Part shown: piece by piece, positions 45,165 through 53,669 of the stretch | How the letters are laid out: each line of letters begins with the position of its first letter | Position numbering within the stretch: the first letter of the stretch is position 1 | NCBI GenBank assembly: GCA_036008465.1 | Contig: DASYNP010000015.1 | Span: forward strand, 7,004-71,003 | Length of the DNA: 64,000 bases | Direction: 5' to 3' | From: DASPSM01 sp036008465 | GTDB lineage: Bacteria > Planctomycetota > Planctomycetia > Planctomycetales > Planctomycetaceae | Translations under genes and position numbers: made by a program | The notes under the pieces: generated by a model | Databases searched by the model: none | What the model saw: only the letters and a program-made list of their open reading frames with translations | Told to the model about the DNA's origin: nothing

Positions 45165-47696
45165 TCAACTGGGGAGGATGTCGTCGACCAATTGGATCGA
45201 CGCAACCACGCAGGCTTCGGTGTTGGGCAGTTCGAGATGTGGCACGTCGCCGACGTCGCACACATGCGGATTTTCTGTCGACGCGGCTTTGAACTCGTCG
45301 AGGTGCTGTACCAGCCAGTTGGAGCTAGCCACAACGTGGACGCCGTCTCGAAGCGGATGCGGCGGTCGGTAGGTTTCGATATTGCGCAGGAAGTAAGGTA
45401 AGCAGATTTCCCACTGTTGCGCCGAAGTTGCCTCGCTGCGAGAGGGCAGCTCCAGCCGGTCACGCCGCAGGCGATGCTTCACCGCTGGATAGAGGGCGGC
45501 GAAGCCGCCTCGATAAAGTTTGCCGAAATGCGACCGCATCGTCGTCAGAAAAGCGCGAGGTGGATCCTCCTCGATCGACCCTGGAATTGAAGGCTCCAAC
45601 AAAACGACTTCAACGCGTTCGCTGATGGCCTGCCGAAGGCGCAGCGCGAGGGCATACGCCAGCAGGCCCGAATAGCTGAACCCCGAAATCGCGAGCGGGC
45701 CCGTCAGGTCAGCCTGCAGCAACTCGGCCGTGTAACGTTCCACAGTCGCCTCCACGTCGAGCCGATGGAAGGTCTCGGTATCCATTCCATCCAGCCCCAG
45801 GCGACAAAACCCGACTCCGGCCGGCAGCGACTTCAGTAGCTCGGTAAAATGCCCGCCGATCGACACGACGCTGCCTCGTGTCGTGGGCGGACGAAGTTCA
45901 CTGAGGAATTTATTGCCGCCAGTCGCCGGCGACGAGGCCGCAAGAATACTTCCAAGCTCTGCGATGGTCGGTCGTCTGAAGAGGTCGACGGCTCTAAAAG
46001 TGGCTCCAAACTGACGATTCATCCGCTCCACCAATTGCACTCCGAGCAACGAGTGGCCGCCGAGCTCAAAGAAGTTGTCGTCTATGCCGACCTGCTCGAT
46101 TTGCAAGAGTTCGCACCAGAGCACCGCGAGGGATTCCTCGATGGGGTTGCGAGGGTCCACGTACGCTTGCGCGATGCGCGGTCGCGATGGGGGAGCCGGC
46201 AGCCCCTTGTGGTCGACCTTGCCGTTCGGGGTCAGTGGCAGCGCATCGAGGAATAGGAACGCCGACGGGACCATGTAATCGGGCAGCCTTGCCTGCAAAT
46301 GTTGCCGCAGATTGGCTGCCTCGGGGGGCGCGTTCGGCAACTGCGGAACAATGTAACCGGCAATCCGCTTGTCGCCGGGATGATCTTCCCTCAGCAATAC
46401 GGCAACCTGCCGCACGTCCGGGTGCTCCCGCAACCTTGCCTCGATCTCACCTAATTCGATGCGGAAGCCACGGATTTTCACTTGGGAATCCGAGCGCCCG
46501 AGGAATTCGATATTGCCGTCGTCGAGGTAGCGGCAAATGTCGCCGGTTCGATAGAGCCGCGAACCCGCTGGACCATCAAAGGGGTCATCGATGAATCGCT
46601 CGGCTGTCAAATCGGGTTGGTTCACGTAGCCCAGCGCGACGCCGTCACCGCCGATATGCAACTCGCCGGGCGACCCGATCGGCACCGGCTGCCGGTAGGG
46701 ATCCAAAATGTAAACTCTCGTGCTCGCGATGGGCCGCCCGATCGGCACGGATCCGGAACTGAACTCCATCTCGGGGCTAACGTCAAAGGTCGAGGTGAAG
46801 GTTGTGCCCTCGGTCGGTCCGTATCCATTCGTCAGGCGCAGATTCGGATAGAGCTTCAAGGCGTTTCGAACATGCGGAACTGAAAGCGCTTCCCCTCCGG
46901 TCAACACATGGGGAACGCCCTCGAACATCGTGGGATGGTCATCGACAATTGCGTTGAACAAGCCCGCCGTCACCCATAAACAAGTGACCTTGTGCGCCTG
47001 GATGAATTTCTCGAGTGCCTCAAAATCCGGCAGCCGCTCCGGGTAGACGACGCAGGCAGCCCCGTTGAGTAGCGCGCCCCACAGCTCGAATGTGGAAGCA
47101 TCGAAGGCGGGTGAAGCCAGAAAGAGAAACCGCTGGCTGCTGTCGAATCTCGCGTAACTTTGACCGCGCACGAGACGCACCACGCCACGATGAGGGACGA
47201 CGACGCCCTTGGGCCTGCCCGTCGAGCCCGACGTGTACATCACATAAGCGGGGCTCTCCGCGTCACCGATCGCTCGGAGGTTGCTCGACGGTTGGGCCGC
47301 GATCGAGTCTGCATCTGCCTTGAGGTCGATCGCTGTCCAAGCTCGATCCTGCAGCGATTGAGCCGCGATCACGTGCGTCGCTTTGGCGTCCTCGAGCATC
47401 TCGCGCAGACGTTCCGGAGGATGCGACGTGTCCAGCGGTAAATAAGCCCCTCCCGCTTTGAGAATGCCCAAGAAGCTGATGATGAGGTCGGCCGAGCGAT
47501 CGGCCAGCACACCCACGACTTTGCCGGGACTGAGCCCCAAGCTGCGGAGAAAATGCGCCAGCCTGTTGGCGCGCTCATTCAACTCCCGATACGTTGTCTC
47601 GACGCCCTGAAAGATCACGGCAATCGCATCGGGGGTGCGGCGCGCATGCTCCTCGAAGAATTCGTGGCACTGGATCAGATCACCGACGTCGTTCAT
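45165..47696 (-). CDS. One-module NRPS: adenylation, PCP, thioesterase
   Basis: 843 residues. The A domain shows core motifs YTSGSTGRPKG (A3), NGYGPTEGTTF (A5), GELHIGGDG (A6), YRTGDI (A7), VKIRGFRIELGEIE (A8) and NGKVDHK (A10). By alignment to GrsA PheA, the ten-residue specificity code is DAFWLGGTFK, close to known valine codes such as DAFWIGGTFK. The PCP carries the phosphopantetheine Ser549 in LGGHSLLG. The TE has GFSYSG with the likely nucleophile Ser674. There is no condensation domain. Such A-PCP-TE proteins can release a free amino acid derivative or act with a partner. It is divergent from an SRPBCC gene; no phosphopantetheinyl transferase is in the window. Confidence 0.95.
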   Translation of the reverse strand: MNDVGDLIQCHEFFEEHARRTPDAIAVIFQGVETTYRELNERANRLAHFLRSLGLSPGKVVGVLADRSADLIISFLGILKAGGAYLPLDTSHPPERLREMLEDAKATHVIAAQSLQDRAWTAIDLKADADSIAAQPSSNLRAIGDAESPAYVMYTSGSTGRPKGVVVPHRGVVRLVRGQSYARFDSSQRFLFLASPAFDASTFELWGALLNGAACVVYPERLPDFEALEKFIQAHKVTCLWVTAGLFNAIVDDHPTMFEGVPHVLTGGEALSVPHVRNALKLYPNLRLTNGYGPTEGTTFTSTFDVSPEMEFSSGSVPIGRPIASTRVYILDPYRQPVPIGSPGELHIGGDGVALGYVNQPDLTAERFIDDPFDGPAGSRLYRTGDICRYLDDGNIEFLGRSDSQVKIRGFRIELGEIEARLREHPDVRQVAVLLREDHPGDKRIAGYIVPQLPNAPPEAANLRQHLQARLPDYMVPSAFLFLDALPLTPNGKVDHKGLPAPPSRPRIAQAYVDPRNPIEESLAVLWCELLQIEQVGIDDNFFELGGHSLLGVQLVERMNRQFGATFRAVDLFRRPTIAELGSILAASSPATGGNKFLSELRPPTTRGSVVSIGGHFTELLKSLPAGVGFCRLGLDGMDTETFHRLDVEATVERYTAELLQADLTGPLAISGFSYSGLLAYALALRLRQAISERVEVVLLEPSIPGSIEEDPPRAFLTTMRSHFGKLYRGGFAALYPAVKHRLRRDRLELPSRSEATSAQQWEICLPYFLRNIETYRPPHPLRDGVHVVASSNWLVQHLDEFKAASTENPHVCDVGDVPHLELPNTEACVVASIQLVDDILPS

Positions 47697-47942
47697 CGAA
47701 ACCGTTGCGAGCGCCTCGTCCTAGCCAAATTTCAAAGATCGAAACGGGAATTCCGAACTCGATCTGTCAGGTTTGTAATTATAACGATGTAAAAATTGTA
47801 ATGATAACCGGGCTCGTGAGCCTAAAAAAGCTGGCGTGTCTTGGGGTCGACGATGCGTCGAGTTCGCATCGCGGCACTGTTGCCGAGGAAGGCGTTCTCT
47901 CCAAAACCTCTTTGCCCTTTGCGATGGGCAACGGACTGAGCG
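47697..47942. promoter_or_regulatory. Divergent promoter region, NRPS / SRPBCC
   Basis: A 246-bp gap between divergent genes with an AT-rich patch at about 47770-47815 (TTGTAATTATAACGATGT, AAATTGTAATGATAAC), unlike the GC-rich surroundings. TTGTAATTATAA is suitable as a -10 region in either direction. Confidence 0.5.
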
Positions 47943-48416
47943 ATGAAGCCGATCACTTTTTCCTGTGAAGCGACCTTGCCTCTCACTCCCGAAGGAATTG
48001 CCAGTCAGATTCTCGACCTTGCCAATTGGCCCGCTTTCACCGGATTCGGCCCGGTTCCGGGAATCAAGACGGCCGAGTTCGAACTCCGAACTTCCGCAAT
48101 CGTGGGCTCTCGCATCCGGGTCACCAACACCGACGGGTCGAGCCACATCGAGGAGATTGTCGCGTGGCATCCGACTCACCAGCTCGAGCTGCGGATGCAA
48201 GATTTCTCTGCACCCCTTTCCCGTTTGGCGACGCGTTTCGAGGAGACGTGGCAATTCGAGCGCACGGAGGGTGCAACCAAAGTGACTCGCTGGTTCGAAT
48301 TGCATCCAAACTCTTCATTTGCCAGACCATTCCTCTGGCTGATTTCGTTCTTCCTGAGACGAGCCATCGCTCGACACCTGCGGCAAATGGCCGTAGCGCC
48401 GCGGTTGTCGGTCTAA
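47943..48416 (+). CDS. SRPBCC (START/polyketide-cyclase-like) protein
   Basis: 157 residues. The pattern FSCEATLPLTPEGIASQILDLANWPAFTGFGP, VGSRIRVTNTDGSSHIEEIVAW, LATRFEETWQFER and a long C-terminal helix (LISFFLRRAIARHLRQMA) matches the helix-grip SRPBCC fold. These proteins bind hydrophobic ligands; some cyclise or hydrolyse them. It is divergent from the NRPS with a shared 246-bp promoter region, so a joint role is possible but not demonstrated. Confidence 0.8.
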   Translation: MKPITFSCEATLPLTPEGIASQILDLANWPAFTGFGPVPGIKTAEFELRTSAIVGSRIRVTNTDGSSHIEEIVAWHPTHQLELRMQDFSAPLSRLATRFEETWQFERTEGATKVTRWFELHPNSSFARPFLWLISFFLRRAIARHLRQMAVAPRLSV

Positions 48417-48472
48417 TCACTCGAATGCTGGCGTTTGCCGCGGTGTCACCGTGCCTCGCGCTCGACGGCCGC

Positions 48473-50227
48473 TCAATACCGCCAGCTCGTCAGATCCGCG
48501 CCGGGAGGCGCCGATTTGAGAATCCGCTCGACAATCTTTGGCGCGTGCATTTGATGGTAGCGCAAGCGTGAGATCGCGTTGGGCCGTGTCGGATCGCCGT
48601 TCCAGCAATGCTCTGCGCGGTCGCCGTAAGCCACCTCGCCGTCGTAATGGGGATCCTTCGTGCTTTTCAAAAACTCTTCCACCAGGTAGACGGCGTTGTT
48701 GAGGTAATAGTTATCCATGTCGCCGCAATAGAGGTGAATCTTGCCCTGCAGCTTCTTGCCGATCTTGGCCCAATCACGTTTTAGAATGTGACCGAGGTCG
48801 TAATGTTCGCGCCAATACTCGGCGACCGAGCGATCGATCTGGCCGGTGACTTTGTCCCAAATCGGCTTCGGATATCCATCGGGTCCCACGGGCGAATACA
48901 CCGCCTGCCAGATATCCCACTGATCGCCGGAGCGCGAATTGGTGCCCAGCACGAGCTCGCGGCGATTCGTGTCTTCGAGGGTGATGCCGACTTCGCCAAG
49001 ATAATTCCGACTGCCGGGCCGAGGCGTCCTTACAAATTGGCTGTCGGCATAATACGCGTTCTTGTGCTCATAGAGATTCACGACGGTGTAGGCGCGAAAG
49101 TCGATCGGATCGGGGCACGCAACCCAGCAACCGTTGTATTGGTCCGGATAGAAGATCTGCACCGCCAGTGACTCCCATCCGCCGGTCGAGCCGCCGTACA
49201 GAAATCGCGCCCATCCCGCGCCGAGGCAGCGAAACTGCTTTTCGACTTCAGGAATCAACTCGTAGGTAATCGCGTCGCCATACGGGCCCAGGTTTGCCGA
49301 GTTCACCGCGTAGGAATCATCGTAGTACGGGTTGGCGTGCTGAATCTCGATCATCACCATCCGCGGAAAGCCGGGCCCGGTCCAATCCTTGTAAAGTTGA
49401 TACGCATGTTCCTGCTCGATTTTGTTGTAGCCCTGAATATTGAAGCGTTTGCTGTAAACAGGCTTCAGAGTCGGATCGGGGGGCGTCTCGCGAAAGCCGT
49501 CGATCGTGGCCGGAAAATGGCCGTGGAAAATCGCCAGCGGATAGCGGGCTTTTGGGTGTTCCTCAAAACCCTGGGGCAACAGCACGCACGCGCCCAGATG
49601 CATCGGGCGGCCCCAGAACTCCGTCAACAGCTTGCTCTGGATCTTGATGTGCTTGATGTACTTTGTGTCCTTGGGCGGTGGTATAGGCGGAATCTCCTGG
49701 TCGAGCACAAGCGTGATGGCCGCGTCGCTGTGCGGATCAATCTGCATCTTCTTCGGCGTGCTGTACAAATTGCCCGGCGCGTGATTCCACTTTTGGCCCT
49801 CGCCGCGGTCCATCGGGAGTTTCACCGTATGGCCGTTTTTCAAATGAAACGTTTCGTACTTGTGCAATAACGCCTGCACCCAATACGAGCCCGCCGGAAC
49901 GTCCGCGAGGCTCTTGATCGGGTAGCCGAACACGGATCGATCGACGACGGCATGGTCGCCCGGCTTGAGGCCGTCGACGTTGATGCCGAACGCCAGTTGC
50001 GTACTGGCGTCACCCGTGATTTGAAACCGCGGCTCCTCGGCATTGTCTGTCGAAAGCATCACCAACAGGCGGCCGTCGAGCGGAGCAGCGCTTTTGGCTG
50101 CCGGGAAAGTCACGTTGAAACGCATTCCGGCGTCCCCAGTTTTGTTTTGAGCCAGCGAAGCATCTGGTCGCACCAAGACGAACAACACAGTGAGGCTAAC
50201 CGAACAAGCGAAACGGATGCGCGTCAT
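48473..50227 (-). CDS. Secreted alpha/beta hydrolase (esterase-like)
   Basis: 584 residues from the ATG at 50227, starting a signal peptide (FACSVSLTVLFVLVRPDASLAQ). An N-terminal beta-sandwich part (residues about 30-180, FNVTFPAAKSAAPLDGRLLVMLS) is followed by a hydrolase domain with nucleophile elbow YGGSTGGWESL (Ser in GGSTGG), an oxyanion region, and a C-terminal His in HYDGEVAYGDRAEHCW. It resembles the esterase D/acyl-transferase type used on xylan or feruloyl esters, but substrate is unknown. It is convergent with the SRPBCC gene. Confidence 0.88.
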   Translation of the reverse strand: MTRIRFACSVSLTVLFVLVRPDASLAQNKTGDAGMRFNVTFPAAKSAAPLDGRLLVMLSTDNAEEPRFQITGDASTQLAFGINVDGLKPGDHAVVDRSVFGYPIKSLADVPAGSYWVQALLHKYETFHLKNGHTVKLPMDRGEGQKWNHAPGNLYSTPKKMQIDPHSDAAITLVLDQEIPPIPPPKDTKYIKHIKIQSKLLTEFWGRPMHLGACVLLPQGFEEHPKARYPLAIFHGHFPATIDGFRETPPDPTLKPVYSKRFNIQGYNKIEQEHAYQLYKDWTGPGFPRMVMIEIQHANPYYDDSYAVNSANLGPYGDAITYELIPEVEKQFRCLGAGWARFLYGGSTGGWESLAVQIFYPDQYNGCWVACPDPIDFRAYTVVNLYEHKNAYYADSQFVRTPRPGSRNYLGEVGITLEDTNRRELVLGTNSRSGDQWDIWQAVYSPVGPDGYPKPIWDKVTGQIDRSVAEYWREHYDLGHILKRDWAKIGKKLQGKIHLYCGDMDNYYLNNAVYLVEEFLKSTKDPHYDGEVAYGDRAEHCWNGDPTRPNAISRLRYHQMHAPKIVERILKSAPPGADLTSWRY

Positions 50228-50504
50228 AGGAGCGTCTCTGCAAAATGTGCGGCCTGAAAATGTCCGCGATGTCCCCGAGTCGAAGCCGCCTTCAGCATGA
50301 TTGAGCCAGTTTATCGGCTGCGGCAAATCCGACAATGTTGTCGGCTCGGGCGAAGACAGGTCGCCGCCCGTCCAAGAGCCCTTTCGATTACAATTTGCAA
50401 AGTGTGGTCGGAGACCCGTCGGCTCAGGTTCGGACAGCTCATGACACCAGATCGGCCGCTTGCGGAAGGACGACGATTGCAGCGGCCTTGCGATCGGTGA
50501 CGCG

Positions 50505-51170
50505 ATGACGAACGACGAAGAGGCCGCTCCCGAACCGTTGGGCAACGCACCAGAGCAGCGGCCGCGGAACAAGTCCCTCCCCCGCGTGGCCGCATTCGCG
50601 GTCGCGGCAATTGCCTTCATCGCGTTCGAGTACGTCTCAGCGCTGCCACGCCGCTCCGACGCCTGGGCCGAGTTCATCCCGGATTCCGGAGAATTTTCCG
50701 TCGCGATGCGGGGAACTCCCAAAGAAACTCATGAGACTCGGGCAATCGCATCGCTGACCCTGACCATGCGCGCCTTCAAGACGACGGCGGCCGGACACTC
50801 CGAAGAATGCACGGTCGCCTACTACGACTTCTCCGAACCGATGCGACAGCTCCTCGGAAGCGAACAGGAACTGCTGGATACCATGTGCGAAGGGCTGGGG
50901 AAGGGAGAACGCAAGCTGACTGCGGTCGATTCGATCAACCTGGCGAGTCATCCCGGCAGAGAGCTTGTGTGCGAACGCCCGCAAATCGGCGCGACCGCTT
51001 TTGCCAGAATCCGCATGTATCTGGTGGGACGCCGACTTTACGTGCTGACGTTCGCCTCCTGGAACCAGCCGCGGCTCTCGTCCAGGGAGGCAGAGATTTT
51101 TCTCTCGTCCTTCAAGCTCATTGAGACTTCGCCCGCGGAACGCGCGGAAGTTGCGGCTCCTCGACGCTGA
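50505..51170 (+). CDS. Single-pass hypothetical protein
   Basis: 221 residues from the ATG at 50505. A Pro-rich cytoplasmic start is followed by one TM helix (AAFAVAAIAFIAFEYVSAL, about 32-50) and a beta-rich outer domain (AEFIPDSGEFSVAMRGTPKETHET, CTVAYYDFSEPMRQLL, YVLTFASWNQPRLSSREAEIFLSSFKLI). The ending resembles proteins that carry a PsbP/DUF1795-like beta-sheet fold (a phrase such as F.S.F.L is common), but I do not assign it. It is unpaired. Confidence 0.75.
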   Translation: MTNDEEAAPEPLGNAPEQRPRNKSLPRVAAFAVAAIAFIAFEYVSALPRRSDAWAEFIPDSGEFSVAMRGTPKETHETRAIASLTLTMRAFKTTAAGHSEECTVAYYDFSEPMRQLLGSEQELLDTMCEGLGKGERKLTAVDSINLASHPGRELVCERPQIGATAFARIRMYLVGRRLYVLTFASWNQPRLSSREAEIFLSSFKLIETSPAERAEVAAPRR

Positions 51171-51921
51171 CTGCGAACGGGCGCTCGCCTTCGCCGATAG
51201 AGCGAACACTACGCCTTGGCTGTGGCAGCAGCGCGGTCGGGCCGGCCGATCTCGCCGTGGAGCATGATGGCCACACTCCGTAAGTAGATTGCCGAGATCG
51301 CACAGGATCGCGGCGGCGGGACCGCAAGTTCACCGAACGGCACAGCCTTTTTGACGGGGCGTCCTTACCTGTCGGGATTCGGCCTTTCTCTGACGCCCGA
51401 AAAAGATACAATCAATGCAGATACAATATTTGCACGTTCAAATTTGGAATCTGCGATCCGAAGTCGACGTGAGGCAGGCGATTAGAAACAGGTGATGACG
51501 TGTCGAACTGGGTCTGGAATTGCTACGGGTTCGCTGCTGCTGTGTGCGAGGGCGTCTGGTGTGCGGCCAAAAAAGCTGTCGTATCCTTGGATCGAAGATG
51601 GTCGAAATGACCAATCACGACAACTCGGGACGTGGGCTAGCTGCGGAACGCAGGATCCTCCGGCGGTGTGCTGCGTGCTCGTCGAAAGACCTCAGCCTCA
51701 GTGCAGAGCACCACTTCCACACTGGGCTATGAAGCGACGGCCCTTTGATGGTTTACGTCAACGAACGGCGGACCTACGCACCCTCTCGTATCTTTAGCTC
51801 GCTGAAAATGGTAGACTTGAGCTGTCGATCGAACCAAACGGACCTGTTTTGGGATCGAAAGACGTAGCCGGATGACTAGGTAAAGGGCAACTCGGCCGGT
51901 CCGAGGCGTCCGTTAACGAGT
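51171..51921. other. 0.75 kb without a convincing gene; candidate non-coding RNA region
   Basis: No conserved coding sequence was recognised, and the composition is less biased than in neighbouring genes. AT-rich words GATACAATCAATGCAGATAC and TACAATATTTGC (about 51405-51435) could form a promoter. It ends at a strong hairpin-plus-T-run (51922-51973). A short Trp/Cys-rich ORF lies at 51500-51610. RNase P, tmRNA, SRP RNA and 6S signatures were not seen. Confidence 0.4.
51500..51610 (+). CDS. Possible 36-residue Trp/Cys-rich peptide
   Basis: The GTG at 51500 follows AGGTGA (51490-51495) and encodes VSNWVWNCYGFAAAVCEGVW, then CAAKKAVVSLDRRWSK before TGA. The middle is hydrophobic with three Cys. 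Coding potential cannot be judged at this length. Confidence 0.2.
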   Translation: MSNWVWNCYGFAAAVCEGVWCAAKKAVVSLDRRWSK

Positions 51922-51973
51922 AAGCCGACGTGGTCGAATACCTCAGGGTGTTCCGCCACGTCGGCTTTTTTTG
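51922..51973 (+). terminator. Intrinsic terminator with 12-bp stem
   Basis: AAGCCGACGTGG and CCACGTCGGCTT form a perfect 12-bp stem around a 21-base loop, followed by TTTTTTG. This ends the gene-free region on the plus strand. Confidence 0.8.
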
Positions 51974-52107
51974 TCTCTGGAGCGACCGCCGAGCATGATC
52001 GCTCGGCCGGATGGCAGCGAGTCGACTCGTCGCTGAACTGGGTCTTGACGCGCGCCGACAGCGAGCAGCGACGGGTGAATTTCGTCGCCCTTAAGAAAGA
52101 CCGATTT

Positions 52108-53658
52108 ATGGGTCTCGAAAACGTCGAGCATCTTTCGTCACAGGAGCTTGGAGAGCGCTTTGACTTCCTCGTCGAGAACGTACGTGAGTACGCAATCTTC
52201 CTCGTCGATCCGAATGGCCGGGTGCTCTGCTGGAACCCCGGGGCCGCGCGCCTGTTCGGCTACCAGTCAAATGAGGCGGCGGGACGGCATTTCTCGCGGT
52301 TCTTTTCCGATGAGGACATTCGTAGCGGCCGGCCAGAGCACGAGCTCGAGCAGGCACGTTCGGACGGACACGTGGACAGCGTCTGTTGGCAGGTCCGCAA
52401 AGACGGGAGCCGCTTTTGGTGTGCCACAACGACGACGCCCTTGTTCGACGAGACAAAGCACATCCGATCCTTCGCGCGAGTGATGCATGACCTCACAGAC
52501 ACACAGGACCTGGCAGGCCAGCGAAAACGCGCCGACGACCTGGCGGACGCCAACCGCGGCAAAGAAGAGTTCATGGCTTTGTTGTCACACGAGCTGCGCA
52601 ATCCCCTGGCGCCGATTCTCAATGCTCTGAGCATCCAGCGCGACATCAAGACGGCTGACCCCATTCTTCAACAGGCCGGAAGGGTCATTGAGCGCCAAGT
52701 CGGGCAGATGGTTCGGTTGGTGGATGATCTGCTGGATATTGCCCGCATCACTAAAGGAAAGCTCAGCTTCACCAAGGAGCCGGTCGAGCTGCGTGTCATC
52801 GTCAACAATGCCGTTGAGGCCTCCCGTTCCTTTAGCGACGCACGAAAGCACGAATTGTCGGTTTCACTGCCCACCGAATCGATTTGGATCGACGGGGATC
52901 CGGTGCGCCTCGAGCAGATTTTCGTGAATCTGCTCAACAATGCCGCAAAATACACCAGCCCTGGTGGACTGATTCGCGTCTCCGTCCATCAAGAGGCGGG
53001 CGAAGGCGTCGTCATCCTGCGGGACAACGGCGCTGGGATATCCCCGGAAATGCTGCCCCGAGTCTTCGATCTGTTCACGCAGGTCGACGGTGTGGCCAAC
53101 CACTCGCATGGAGGTTTGGGCATCGGCTTGGCCTTGGTACGCACGCTCGTCGAAATGCACAACGGGCGCGTGCACGTTTTGAGTGAGGGCCTCGGCAAGG
53201 GAAGTCAGTTTACAGTCAGACTGCCAATCCTGAAGAACCCGTCACCAGTCGACTCCAAATTACCCGGACGTACAGTCACGCCAACCGGCAGGACGTTGCA
53301 CATCCTCATCGTCGAAGACGACGTCGATTCTGGCGACATGTTGAGCATGCTGCTGCGGTTGAAGGGGCACGAAGTGTGTGTGGCACGGACTGGGCAAACG
53401 GCCTTGGAATTGGCCACGACCTTTCATCCCAACGTGGTTCTCTGCGACATCGGGCTTCCCGGATTCGACGGATACCAGGTTGCTAGGGGTTTGCGAGACA
53501 TACCTGCGTGCAAGGACTCAATTCTCTGCGCGCTGACCGGATATACGCCAAGCGAATCCGATCGCGATCGTCTGCCGCAATCGGGATTCGATCACCATTT
53601 CGTCAAGCCGGTGGCGATCGAGACGCTGTTGGCGCTCTTCAAGACCCTGGGATCGTAA
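52108..53658 (+). CDS. Hybrid histidine kinase: PAS-HisKA-HATPase-REC
   Basis: 516 residues from the ATG at 52108 (MGLENVEHLS). One PAS domain (about 15-125: FLVENVREYAIFLVDPNGRVLCWNPGA) is followed by HisKA (LLSHELRNPLAPILNAL), HATPase (NLLNNAAKYTSPGG, LRDNGAGISPEMLPRVFDLF, GGLGIGLALV) and a C-terminal REC with the phospho-Asp in VVLCDIGLPGFDGYQ and LTGYTPSESD. No TM segment, so it is cytoplasmic. It is the first gene of three signalling genes on the same strand; the next starts 11 bp downstream. Confidence 0.95.
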   Translation: MGLENVEHLSSQELGERFDFLVENVREYAIFLVDPNGRVLCWNPGAARLFGYQSNEAAGRHFSRFFSDEDIRSGRPEHELEQARSDGHVDSVCWQVRKDGSRFWCATTTTPLFDETKHIRSFARVMHDLTDTQDLAGQRKRADDLADANRGKEEFMALLSHELRNPLAPILNALSIQRDIKTADPILQQAGRVIERQVGQMVRLVDDLLDIARITKGKLSFTKEPVELRVIVNNAVEASRSFSDARKHELSVSLPTESIWIDGDPVRLEQIFVNLLNNAAKYTSPGGLIRVSVHQEAGEGVVILRDNGAGISPEMLPRVFDLFTQVDGVANHSHGGLGIGLALVRTLVEMHNGRVHVLSEGLGKGSQFTVRLPILKNPSPVDSKLPGRTVTPTGRTLHILIVEDDVDSGDMLSMLLRLKGHEVCVARTGQTALELATTFHPNVVLCDIGLPGFDGYQVARGLRDIPACKDSILCALTGYTPSESDRDRLPQSGFDHHFVKPVAIETLLALFKTLGS

Positions 53659-53669
53659 GGGGGTTATGA

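Noticed and set aside
45165..48416. A full NRPS gene cluster
   Set aside because: Only one module is present and neighbours are unrelated; the SRPBCC gene alone is not enough.
51560..51920. A riboswitch (GEMM/cobalamin-like) or known structural RNA
   Set aside because: Core consensus words of GEMM, cobalamin, RNase P, tmRNA and SRP RNA were not found.
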